Assembly (NCBI GenBank): GCA_946222435.1
Contig: CAMIOJ010000059.1
Coordinates: 1 to 9,811 of the forward strand
Length of the DNA: 9,811 nucleotides
DNA from: an uncultured Micrococcus sp.
GTDB taxonomy: Bacteria > Actinomycetota > Actinomycetes > Actinomycetales > Micrococcaceae
Direction: 5' to 3'
A program made the translations under genes and the position numbers. Positions 1 through 6,888 of this stretch are shown here, in pieces. Within the stretch, counting starts at the first letter, position 1. Each line of letters opens with the position of its first letter. The notes under the pieces are model-generated. The model worked only from the letters and a program-made list of their open reading frames with translations. It searched no databases and had not been told where the DNA came from.

Positions 1-269
1 CCGTCTGCAGGGGGAGATGGGCCGGGGGAGGGCTCGAGGCGTCGGGGAGACGGGACGTCTCGCACTTCATCCCTGACCCACAGGGAGTCCACAGTGTTCA
101 CAGCGGAACCGGCAGGATGAAGGTCCTGGTCAGATGGACTTTCGTCCACACCTGCGTGGTGCAGCGCACGGCGGTGCGGGTCTGCTGAGAGAACATCGCT
201 GAACAGGTGCACAGCGACCACGCCGTGCAGGCAGCCCGCAGCGTCGCGGGCCGGACGAAGGGCGGACAC
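1..269. other. Non-coding leader with DnaA-box-like motifs
   Basis: No convincing gene is seen here. One + frame stays open from position 3 to a stop at 186-188, and it contains an ATG at 117, but the peptide has no recognisable family and the ribosome site is poor. Between 74 and 150 there are four 9-mers ending in CCACA or TCACA: 74-82 TGACCCACA, 85-93 GAGTCCACA, 94-102 GTGTTCACA and 142-150 TCGTCCACA. They resemble the actinobacterial DnaA box TTGTCCACA. A small perfect hairpin, TGGAC-TTTC-GTCCA, lies at 135-148. The stretch is presumably the upstream region of the gene starting at 270; no clear -10/-35 pair was found. Confidence 0.4.
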
Positions 270-659
270 ATGGCTCAGGACATCGAGACCCCTGGCTGGC
301 CGCTGGCCGACGACCTCCGTGTCCCGCGTCCCACGGTGGACCCGGACGAGGTGGTGCTCGGCCCCACCACGGCGGAGAACGAGCTGATCGTCCTCGGCAA
401 CGCCGCCCGGCAGGGGTGGCGGGTAGTCGAGTCGGACGGCGTCCGCCACACGCTGCGCTGGAACGACGGCGCGCCCATGGAGGTCGCCCGCATGGACTTC
501 GAGGCCGCCCGGGCGGCGCTGGCCGAGCCGGCGGAGGCCCCGGACGCCGGCTGTTCCGTCGCAGCCGTCCGGGACCGGGACGCCCTGCTGGTGCGCCTGC
601 GCCGCGCGGGAGGCAAGGCCGGCCGCCGCTTCGCGTTCCGGCCCCAGCGCACCCGCTGA
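270..659 (+). CDS. Small soluble protein of unknown function (129 aa)
   Basis: I do not recognise the family. The ATG at 270 is chosen because GAAGGG (257-262) sits seven bases upstream. An upstream in-frame GTG at 207 would add 21 residues that look like untranslated leader and has no good ribosome site. The protein shows no signal peptide or membrane segment. Its N-terminal 35 residues are acidic and proline-rich, followed by a stretch (about residues 36-80) ending each segment in short hydrophobic runs such as LIVLGNAARQGW and HTLRWNDGAPMEV. The C-terminus (from about 106) is strongly basic (RLRRAGGKAGRR). Base composition matches the neighbours, so it looks resident. The stop codon lies inside the first copy of a 16-bp direct repeat (652-667). 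It stands alone on the + strand, facing the VOC remnant. That it is a real gene is well supported; its function is not. Confidence 0.7.
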   Translation: MAQDIETPGWPLADDLRVPRPTVDPDEVVLGPTTAENELIVLGNAARQGWRVVESDGVRHTLRWNDGAPMEVARMDFEAARAALAEPAEAPDAGCSVAAVRDRDALLVRLRRAGGKAGRRFAFRPQRTR

Positions 660-713
660 GCGGTCAGTACACCCGCTGACGGCCCCGACGGACGGACCCC
701 GCTGAGCGGTCAG
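652..713. repeat. 16-bp direct repeat pair at a convergent gene end
   Basis: CCCGCTGAGCGGTCAG occurs twice, at 652-667 and 698-713, 46 bp apart. The first copy includes the stop codon of the gene ending at 659. The second forms a perfect small hairpin, CGCTGA-GCGG-TCAGCG, at 700-715; the first copy can pair only the inner four bases. The position between two convergent reading frames suggests a weak bidirectional terminator or a short duplication left by rearrangement. There is no T-tract, which is common in high-GC actinobacteria and so does not decide the matter. Confidence 0.6.
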
Positions 714-1005
714 CGCTCGGCAGTCCCCAGTCCTGGGCGCCCTCGCCCCAGCCGTCGCCCGGCTGGTTGAGCTGGAAGGTCGCACCCGCGGGGTCCACCA
801 CGGTGGCCTCACGGCCGAAGGGGGAGTCCTGCGGCCCGTCCACCACGCGGCCGCCGTGGGCCTCGATGGTCTGCACGGCGGCGTCCATGTCCGGCGCCTG
901 GAAGTACACGCGCCAGTAGCCCGGCATGCCCTCCGGCAGCCACTGCGCGGCGTCGCACAGGCCCGCCGTGGCGCGGTCGCCGCCGGGTGAAGGTGCGGTG
1001 GCCAC
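664..1005 (-). pseudogene. VOC/glyoxalase-fold protein, C-terminal half only (likely remnant)
   Basis: Between about 969 and 754 the - strand encodes one beta-alpha-beta-beta-beta module of the vicinal oxygen chelate superfamily. Signs are an AGLCDAAQWLPEGMPGYW opening, an APDMDAAVQTIEAHGGRV helix with its Gly-Gly turn, then SPFGREATVVDPAGATFQL, the usual final strand pair. Family members of this type normally carry at least two such modules per domain and are often around 250 residues; here the N-terminal module is absent, because upstream sequence runs into the divergent gene starting at 1055. No ATG start is available ahead of the module. The least bad start is GTG 1005-1003, with GGGGGA about eleven bases upstream, giving 113 residues. 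The tail after residue 85 (SADRSAGSVRRGRQRVY) does not look like VOC and may be read-through. A short single-module VOC protein is possible; a truncated gene is more likely. Confidence 0.55.
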
Positions 1006-1054
1006 CCGGTGCCGGCGTCCCCCGGTGCGGTCCGGACCTGGGAGGATGGTCGCC

Positions 1055-2167
1055 GTGACCGCGCTTCCTCCCTCCTCCTCCCGTCCCGACGACGGCCCCG
1101 GCGACTCCGGCGCGTCCGACACCTCCGGCTCGGGGACCGCCACGCTCGTCCGCCTCGGCGTGCTCGTGGACCCGCAGTGTCCGGACCCGGACCTGACCGT
1201 GCTGACGGCGGACCTGCATGCCACCTACCCGGACCTGACGTGGGAGGTCTCGGTGCTCTCCCAGCACCTCGGGGACGAGGCGGACGACTCCCTGGACCTG
1301 CTGGAGTTCGCCCGGGACCGCATGCTGGACGAGGACTGGGACCTCGCGGTGGCGGTCCGGCACGAGGCGCTGGAGCAGGGGCGGCACACGCTGCGCAGCC
1401 AGGTCTCCCCAGCGCACGCGGTCGGCGTGATCGCACTGGAGCTGGTCCAGGAGCCGGTGGAGGCCGCGGTGGCGCGGGTGGTGGGCAGGATCCTCGGCCT
1501 GGACAACGACGAGGACGACGCCCCCACCGAGGCCGAGCGACGCGCCGCCTCACACGCCGCCCGGCAGCTGGCCACGGACGTGGAGGACCGCGGCCGCGAG
1601 CTCCCGCTGGTCTACGCCTGGCGGGTGGGTGCGGCGAACGTCCGGCTGCTCTGGCAGACGATCCGCGCGAACCGGCCCTGGATGCTCGCCGCGACCCTGT
1701 CCAAGTCCCTGTCCGCGGCACTGGCCGCGGGACTGCTGACGCTGCTGACCACGGACCTGTGGATGCTGTCCGCGGAGTACAACGGGTTCCAGATGGCGCT
1801 CGTGGGCGGGCTGGCGGTCCTGTCCGTGACGGTCTCGCTGATCGTGGGCGCGAAGCTCTGGGAGCGGCCGCGCCGTCAGGGCGAGCGGGAGCAGGTGACG
1901 GTGTTCAACATCGCCACGGTCATCACCGTGCTGATCGGCGTGGTGGTGCTGCACGCGGCGCTGACGCTGCTGTCCCTGGCGGGCGCGCTGATGTTCGTGG
2001 ACGACACCGTGTTCAGCGAGGTCACCGGGGATGCGGCCACGTTCTGGCAGTACGTGAAGCTCGCCTGGTTCATCGGAGGGCTGGCGACGGTCGGCTCAGC
2101 GCTCGGCGCCGGCCTCGAGGACGACGACGACGTCCGCGAGGCGATCTTCACCCGCGGCAGCGCCTGA
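1055..2167 (+). CDS. Conserved actinobacterial membrane protein, four helices
   Basis: Start GTG 1055 is chosen because a perfect GGAGG (1041-1045) lies nine bases upstream; the ATG at 1046 abuts that site and cannot use it. The product is 370 residues. After a Ser/Pro/Asp-rich 28-residue leader comes a soluble alpha/beta domain (about 30-150) opening LVRLGVLVDP and containing WDLAVAVRHEAL and a later SPAHAVGVIALELV strand. Then follow an amphipathic segment with RANRPWML and four hydrophobic segments near 212-236, 246-267, 285-314 and 332-354, ending in the acidic motif GAGLEDDDDVREAIF. From memory this architecture (soluble domain, RANRPW, four helices, GLEDDDxVREA tail) is widespread in actinobacteria, where some members carry a doubtful methylene-tetrahydrofolate dehydrogenase label. 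I see no folate-enzyme motif and would not transfer that name. Function unknown; it probably sits in the cytoplasmic membrane. It converges on the DUF3137 gene, so it is not in that operon. Confidence 0.75.
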   Translation: MTALPPSSSRPDDGPGDSGASDTSGSGTATLVRLGVLVDPQCPDPDLTVLTADLHATYPDLTWEVSVLSQHLGDEADDSLDLLEFARDRMLDEDWDLAVAVRHEALEQGRHTLRSQVSPAHAVGVIALELVQEPVEAAVARVVGRILGLDNDEDDAPTEAERRAASHAARQLATDVEDRGRELPLVYAWRVGAANVRLLWQTIRANRPWMLAATLSKSLSAALAAGLLTLLTTDLWMLSAEYNGFQMALVGGLAVLSVTVSLIVGAKLWERPRRQGEREQVTVFNIATVITVLIGVVVLHAALTLLSLAGALMFVDDTVFSEVTGDAATFWQYVKLAWFIGGLATVGSALGAGLEDDDDVREAIFTRGSA

Positions 2168-2216
2168 GGCAGGAGGTCAGTGGCGCCGGGCTGACGTGGA
2201 GTGCTCACCTGGAGGT

Positions 2217-3458
2217 TCACCACCAGGCACGGCGCGGGGCCGTCGTCGGGGGGGCGGATTCAGTCCTTGGACACCAGATGCGCGTGTTCAGCCGGAAGTC
2301 CTCGACGAGGCCGAGGAAGAGCAGGAAGTCGTCATAGACCTGCCGGCCCACCTGCTCGATGGACCGACCCTGCTGCTTCACCACGTCCAGTCCGAAGCGG
2401 TTCTGCTCGAGCGCGACGCCGATGTGCATGCGCCCGCCCGTGAAGGACACGGCGACGTGCTCGGTCCCGAACCGCCGGAAGAGGTCCTGGAGGGTGTCCA
2501 TGAACTCCGGGGTGATGAGATAGCGGGCCTCGACCTGGTCGCTCGTCCAGCACTCGAACCGGTCCGCCACGCGGACGTCCTCCAGGTGCAGCGGGGTCCA
2601 TCCCGCGTGCTCCGCGGTGCGCCCCGAGATCCCCCGGAAGGCGGGGTGGTCGTCGGAGGGCAGCAGGAACGTGGTGGAGCTGAACTCCTTGTGGAAGTCC
2701 GCGGAGAAGTACACGAAGGAGGCTCGTGTCCCGGCGGCGTCCTTCTCCAGGTCCTCGAGCCAGGAGCGGGCCGAGGACTTCATGGTCCCCGGGACGAGGG
2801 TGCTGAGGTCGCCGCCGCTGCCGCTGCGCTGCAGGGTGTCCAGCTCACGGCGCTCCAGGTGGCTCAGCCCGGTGCTGCCACGCTCCTTGCGTTCGAGCCA
2901 GCGGCGGCGGCGTTCCCGGCGGTCCTGCTCGTCCGGATCCTGCTCGGGGGCGGGCGGTGACATCTCCTCCCACTTCAGGTCGGCGAGGACGAAGTCGGTC
3001 TCCCCCAGGGTGCCGGTGACGACGTCCTCCTGATGCACAGAGGTGTCCATGATGAACCCGGCGGACGCCAGCACCGGTGCGGGCACGCGGCCGTGGGGTT
3101 CGTAGGAGGCGTCCAGGCCGGCGCCGTCCGAGGAGGCCCCCGAGGTGGTGAGGCCGTCCGCGATGGCCTGGAAGATCGGGACGGTCACCTCCCGCGTCGC
3201 CGTGCGTGAGACCCGACCGGCGCGGCGGATGGTCACGTAGGCGGGGACAGCCATGAGGATGACGCCGAGGACGGCGGTCGGGATGAACATGACGAGCACG
3301 CTGGGGAAGAAAAGGACCAGGCCGAGCACGATCATGACCTTGAAGTACCAGGGCGTGTTCTGCTGCAGGTCGGTGGCCTCGTCCTCGACCTCACGCATGC
3401 GCTCCTGGTCCAGGCCCGCCCAGACGGACTCGAACGAGGGGACGTCCAGGCGGGTCAT
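2217..3458 (-). CDS. DUF3137 domain membrane protein
   Basis: A 413-residue protein with two adjacent hydrophobic segments (about 38-58 and 60-77), followed by a long cytoplasmic part. The DUF3137 signature is clear in two blocks. The first, about 118-165, has YEPHGRVPAPV and a GTLGETDFVLADLKWEE run. The second, about 246-365, has FVYFSADFHKEF, then HLEDVRVADRF and the diagnostic DQVEARYLITPEFMDTL at 307-323. Between the blocks lies a charged stretch of about 75 residues rich in Arg, Glu and Asp (RRERRRRWLERKERG), longer than the short loop I expect here. DUF3137 has no established biochemical role, but it is commonly encoded next to lemA, as here. The ATG start overlaps the lemA stop as ATGA (3458-3455), implying translational coupling. 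It converges on the membrane protein gene ending at 2167; the 49-bp gap has only weak hairpin potential (CCTGG 2208-2212 with CCAGG 2223-2227). Confidence 0.88.
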   Translation of the reverse strand: MTRLDVPSFESVWAGLDQERMREVEDEATDLQQNTPWYFKVMIVLGLVLFFPSVLVMFIPTAVLGVILMAVPAYVTIRRAGRVSRTATREVTVPIFQAIADGLTTSGASSDGAGLDASYEPHGRVPAPVLASAGFIMDTSVHQEDVVTGTLGETDFVLADLKWEEMSPPAPEQDPDEQDRRERRRRWLERKERGSTGLSHLERRELDTLQRSGSGGDLSTLVPGTMKSSARSWLEDLEKDAAGTRASFVYFSADFHKEFSSTTFLLPSDDHPAFRGISGRTAEHAGWTPLHLEDVRVADRFECWTSDQVEARYLITPEFMDTLQDLFRRFGTEHVAVSFTGGRMHIGVALEQNRFGLDVVKQQGRSIEQVGRQVYDDFLLFLGLVEDFRLNTRIWCPRTESAPPTTAPRRAWW

Positions 3459-4084
3459 GCGAGCCCCCCGTTCGCGTCGGCGGTGCCGCCGCCGAGGAAG
3501 CCGCCCAGGTCTGCCTGCTCACGCTTGGCCGAGTTCGTCAGCTCGAACAGGTCGTGGCGGCGGAATCCGAGGGCACCGGCGATCAGCACGGTCGGAAAGC
3601 TCTGGCGGGCGGTGTTGTAGTCCGTGGCGGCGGCGTTGTAGGAGCGGCGCGCGGCCTGCAGGCGCTCCTCGGCCTCGTTGACGGTGCGCTGCAGGGTGTC
3701 CACGTTGGCGAGCGACCGCATCTCCGGGTAGGCCTCGAAGGAGGCCAGTGCACCGGGGGAGCGCAGGATGCGCTGCTGGGCGTCGTCGAGCGCGGCGTGC
3801 AGCTCCGCCTTCTCGGACACCTCCAGCTCGCGGATGGGGCGTCCGGTGCGCAGGGCGGTGGCGCCGAGGACGGTCTCGACCTCCTTCCCCACGGCACCTT
3901 CCGTGATCTTCGCCTGCTGACTGACCTGGTCATGGCGGGTCTCCAGGGCCACGTCGATGCTGCGCATCGCCTCCGTGGGGGTGTTCCGACGTCTCAGCAG
4001 GCTGTTGTAGACGGTGACCGCCCAGACGACGAGGAGCACCAGCAGGGCTCCGAGCACGATCAGGATGACGAGGGAGGTGTTCAC
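3455..4084 (-). CDS. lemA: LemA family protein
   Basis: The product is 209 residues, near the usual LemA length. It starts at GTG 4084 with AAGGAG four bases upstream. One N-terminal membrane segment (about 5-24) is followed by VYNSLLRRRN, a long helical body, and the C-terminal LemA signature RSYNAAATDYNTARQSFP (148-164) plus IAGALGFRRHDLFEL. It is expected to be anchored in the membrane by the N-terminal helix with the helical bundle outside or at the membrane face; the family role is unresolved. The N-terminal core is divergent: where typical LemA proteins read close to ID-V-L-RR-DLIPNLV, this one has SIDVALETRHDQVSQQAKI (42-60), lacking the Ile-Pro-Asn stretch. The downstream DUF3137 gene overlaps it by four bases, forming a two-gene operon. 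A pair of tandem dyads (4134-4181) lies upstream and may hold its control site. Confidence 0.88.
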   Translation of the reverse strand: MNTSLVILIVLGALLVLLVVWAVTVYNSLLRRRNTPTEAMRSIDVALETRHDQVSQQAKITEGAVGKEVETVLGATALRTGRPIRELEVSEKAELHAALDDAQQRILRSPGALASFEAYPEMRSLANVDTLQRTVNEAEERLQAARRSYNAAATDYNTARQSFPTVLIAGALGFRRHDLFELTNSAKREQADLGGFLGGGTADANGGLA

Positions 4085-4133
4085 GCGGCTCCTTGGTCGG
4101 CGTTTGCGTCGGGGCGCCAGGGCGCGGGCCAGG

Positions 4134-4181
4134 CGGTATCACGCACTGTGAAACACAGACGGTATCACGCACTGTGAAACA
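4134..4181. repeat. Two tandem 22-bp dyad repeats upstream of lemA
   Basis: An identical 22-bp sequence occurs at 4134-4155 and 4160-4181, with a 26-bp period. Each copy contains an imperfect inverted repeat GTATCAC-GCACT-GTGAAAC (4136-4154 and 4162-4180), whose arms differ from perfect symmetry at one position. Two identical dyads on nearly the same face of the helix about 50-100 bp upstream of the lemA start suggest paired operator sites. No -10 element at proper spacing follows the TTCACA hexamers on the - strand, so I do not call a promoter. Paired transposon ends are an alternative, but no transposase is present. Confidence 0.6.
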
Positions 4182-4198
4182 TCTGGGAAGACGCTGAC

Positions 4199-4239
4199 AG
4201 GGGCCGTCGTCGGGACTCTTCGTCCCGACGACGGCCCCT
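4199..4239 (-). terminator. Terminator hairpin after the ABC permease gene
   Basis: A perfect 18-bp stem, AGGGGCCGTCGTCGGGAC (4199-4216) paired with 4222-4239, encloses a five-base TCTTC loop. It begins 18 bases after the permease stop codon on the - strand. There is no T-tract after the stem, as is usual in high-GC actinobacteria. The symmetry means it can act in either direction, but no + strand gene ends here, so its job is to end the exporter transcript and insulate lemA. Confidence 0.8.
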
Positions 4240-4257
4240 CGCCGTCCGCTGCCGGCC

Positions 4258-6876
4258 TCAGACCGCGGCCAGGCCCTCTACCGGGGACATCCGGGTAGCC
4301 CGGCGGGAGGGCAGGACCGAGGCGGCCAGGCCGGCGAGCGCCGCCACCGCCACGACGGCGAGCAGCTCCGCCCACGGGACGGCGGGCCGGACGACGCCGC
4401 CGTGGCCGACGTTTTCCATCAGCTCGCCGAGCAGCAGCTGCGAGCCCGCCCAGCCGTAGAGCACGCCGAGCGCGCAGCCCAGGGCCGCGGCGACGGCCGC
4501 GATCAGCACGGCCTCCAGGGCGATCATCGTGCGCAGCCCGCCCTTGGTCAGGCCCAGGGCCCGCAGCAGCGCGTTCTCGCGCGTCCGCTCGATCGTCGAG
4601 AGGCTCAGCGTGTTGGCCACGCCGATCAGAGCGATGACCACGGAGACGGCCAGCAGGGCCACCACGATCCAGAGCATCGTGTCGATGATCGAGGAGTACA
4701 CCGAGCGCTGCGGGGCACCGCCGGCGATGTGGCCGGGGTCCACGCCCGCGGCGTCGGCCACCTCGCGGGTGAGGTCCTGCAGGCCGTTCACCGGGACGTC
4801 GTCCGCGGTGGCCACGAGCAGGCGGGGGGCCATGGGGGTCCCGCCGCCGTCCTGGTCGGTGCCGGTGACCGCCTCGCCGTCCCAGCCCATGCCCTCGGCG
4901 TCCGCCGTGGTCATGAAGACCTCGGAGTCCATGCCGCCGGCGCCGAGGGTGGTGAAGGTGCGCTTCGTGCCGCCCACCTGCACGGCGGTGCCACCCTCCA
5001 CCCAGGACGGGGCGAGGACGGTGCCGGGCTCGCCGAGCCTGCGCATGCCGTCGCCCGGCAGGTTCGAGACCACCTGACGCAGGCCGTCCTGGTCCACCGC
5101 GTACACGGGGGAACCGTTCTGCGTGGTGCCCACCGGGGTGGCCACGGTGACGGCCTCCACGTCGGAGAGCGCACGCACCCGGTCGGCCGCGGCGGACGCG
5201 TCCGCACCCTCGGCGAGGGTGACGGCCACGTCGATCGGGAACTCGGTGTCCAGGGCGGCATCCGAGGCGTCCTGCGCGGTGCGGCCGCCGGTGAGGAACA
5301 GGGCCACCAGGGTGGTGCCGATCAGCAGGGCCGCGGCCGTGGAGGCCGTGCGGCCGCGGTGGCGGACCGCGTTCACGGCGGCGAGCCGTCCGGGCACGCC
5401 CGCCGGGCGGGCCAGCAGCCCGGCGGCGGAGACCACCGGCGGGACGAACACGGCCGCCAGCATCAGCATCCCCACGAAGGAGAGCATGCCGCCGCCGATC
5501 GCGGAGAGCGGCTCCTGGCCGAACGCGCCCCAGAGCATCAGGGCGGTGCCGCCGGCGAACAGCAGGCCGCCGAGCACGGTGCGGACCACGCCACCGCGGG
5601 AGCGGACGGTGACCTCCGGGACCGGCTGCAGGGCCTGCAGCGGGGAGACGCGGGTCGCGGCGACGGCCGGGGCCAGGGAGGCCAGCACGGCCACCAGGGT
5701 GCCCACGCCCACCGCGATCAGCAGCCGCACCGGGTCTGCACCGAAGGTCAGGGTCGGCAGGTTCAGGGGGCCACGCAGGGCGGTGATGACCACGAAGGCC
5801 AGGCCCACGGCCAGCACCGTGCCGAGCACCGAGCCGATCAGGCCGACCAGCAGGCCCTCGAGCAGCACGGAGCGGCGCACCTGCCGCGTCGAGGAGCCGA
5901 GGGTGCGCAGCAGCGCGAGCTCGCGGGTGCGCTGGGCCACCAGCACCTGGAAGGTGTTGGCGATGACCAGTGCGGTCACCAGCAGGGCCAGGGCTGCGAA
6001 CCCGCCGAGGACCCAGGCGAACACGTCGGTGCCGCCGGAGGAGTCGGCCAGGGAATCGCGGACGGCTTCGTCCGGGGTGGACACGGAGGCCTCGACGTCG
6101 TTCCGGTCCAGCAGGTCCTGCAGGTGCTGCCGCACCTCACCGGCGTCTGCGCGGTCGGCGAGGCGGATCAGCACGGAGGAGGCGGAGGCGGTGCCGGTCT
6201 CCACGTCCGAGCCCTCCGGGGCACGGTCCACCTCGGCCACCAGGGACTGGGCGGCCCAGGTCTGCGGCAGGGAGGACAGGCGCGGGTCTGCCGAGGGGTG
6301 CGTCAGGCCGACGACCTCCACCTCCACGGCCTCCGCCTCCGGCAGGCCGGACCGCAGGGAGAACGTGGAGCCGACCTGAAGGCCGAGGCGATCGGCGGTG
6401 CCGGTGTCCACGGCCACCTCGCGGGTGCCGGGCTCCGGGGCACGGCCTTCGGTCAGGGACATCTCGGAGAGGGTGACGTCCGCCGGCAGCGGGGACAGGG
6501 CGGTGTAGTCGCCGCCGGTGGCGGCGTCGCCGGAGACCGGGGTGTCGGAGACCTGCACGTAGCCGGTCTGCACGGGGAAGGCCTCGGCCACGCCGTCGAC
6601 CGTCCCGAGCGGGCCGGGGTCCTCGGCGGTGCCGGCCAGCTCGCCGAGCCGGACTCCCGCCGACGCGGCGTCCTGCGAGTGGTCGGCGCCGGCGGGCAGG
6701 ACCACCAGGTCCGCCTTGGAGTAGGTGGCGCCGAGGGTGGTGCGCAGGGTGGCCTGCGCGGAGGAGGAGACCACGAAGGACGCGGCCAGGAACAGGGTGC
6801 CGATCAGGATGGCCAGCACCACGGACACGTAGCGGCGCGGATGTGCGCGCAGCTGGGACAGGGCGATCTTCAGCAT
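4258..6876 (-). CDS. ABC transporter permease, FtsX/MacB type
   Basis: The 872-residue membrane subunit belongs to the FtsX-like permease superfamily. It starts with a MacB-type N-terminus: basic LRAHPRRY, then a membrane helix at about 16-38. A large extracytoplasmic domain (about 40-280) follows. The first FtsX domain (about 285-415) has three helices and the coupling segment QRTRELALLRTLGSS, and ends ATRVSPLQALQPVP. A second pair of hydrophobic segments near 430-490 leads to another N-terminal-like helix (AVNAVRHRGRTAS), a second extracytoplasmic domain, and a final FtsX domain (about 733-872) with ERTRENALLRALGLT and RATRMSPVEGLAAV. The duplicated layout is typical of single-chain permeases that pair with one ATPase type to move lipid, peptide or drug substrates; this one's substrate cannot be told. 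It lies 12 bp after the ATPase stop; GAGGCGGG spanning that stop likely serves as ribosome site, so the two are co-translated. Confidence 0.92.
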   Translation of the reverse strand: MLKIALSQLRAHPRRYVSVVLAILIGTLFLAASFVVSSSAQATLRTTLGATYSKADLVVLPAGADHSQDAASAGVRLGELAGTAEDPGPLGTVDGVAEAFPVQTGYVQVSDTPVSGDAATGGDYTALSPLPADVTLSEMSLTEGRAPEPGTREVAVDTGTADRLGLQVGSTFSLRSGLPEAEAVEVEVVGLTHPSADPRLSSLPQTWAAQSLVAEVDRAPEGSDVETGTASASSVLIRLADRADAGEVRQHLQDLLDRNDVEASVSTPDEAVRDSLADSSGGTDVFAWVLGGFAALALLVTALVIANTFQVLVAQRTRELALLRTLGSSTRQVRRSVLLEGLLVGLIGSVLGTVLAVGLAFVVITALRGPLNLPTLTFGADPVRLLIAVGVGTLVAVLASLAPAVAATRVSPLQALQPVPEVTVRSRGGVVRTVLGGLLFAGGTALMLWGAFGQEPLSAIGGGMLSFVGMLMLAAVFVPPVVSAAGLLARPAGVPGRLAAVNAVRHRGRTASTAAALLIGTTLVALFLTGGRTAQDASDAALDTEFPIDVAVTLAEGADASAAADRVRALSDVEAVTVATPVGTTQNGSPVYAVDQDGLRQVVSNLPGDGMRRLGEPGTVLAPSWVEGGTAVQVGGTKRTFTTLGAGGMDSEVFMTTADAEGMGWDGEAVTGTDQDGGGTPMAPRLLVATADDVPVNGLQDLTREVADAAGVDPGHIAGGAPQRSVYSSIIDTMLWIVVALLAVSVVIALIGVANTLSLSTIERTRENALLRALGLTKGGLRTMIALEAVLIAAVAAALGCALGVLYGWAGSQLLLGELMENVGHGGVVRPAVPWAELLAVVAVAALAGLAASVLPSRRATRMSPVEGLAAV

Positions 6877-6888
6877 CTCAGGCCCGCC

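Noticed and set aside
926..1054. Upstream extension of the four-helix protein to an alternative start at 926
   Set aside because: It would overlap the VOC module on the other strand and has no matching ribosome site; GGAGG at 1041 points to GTG 1055.
1009..2337. A + strand open frame of 442 codons overlapping the membrane protein gene
   Set aside because: It is a frame-shifted shadow, rich in Arg, Gly and Ala, without membrane segments. The other frame gives four clean helices and has the GGAGG site.
2196..2960. A + strand open frame of 254 codons opposite the DUF3137 gene
   Set aside because: It is antisense to a gene with a clear family signature and has no recognisable motif of its own.
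4155..4178. A housekeeping promoter for lemA built on the TTCACA hexamers
   Set aside because: No -10-like hexamer occurs 16-18 bases downstream of either TTCACA on the - strand.
4134..4181. Tandem repeats as a CRISPR array
   Set aside because: There are only two units with a four-base gap, far too short for spacers, and no cas genes nearby.
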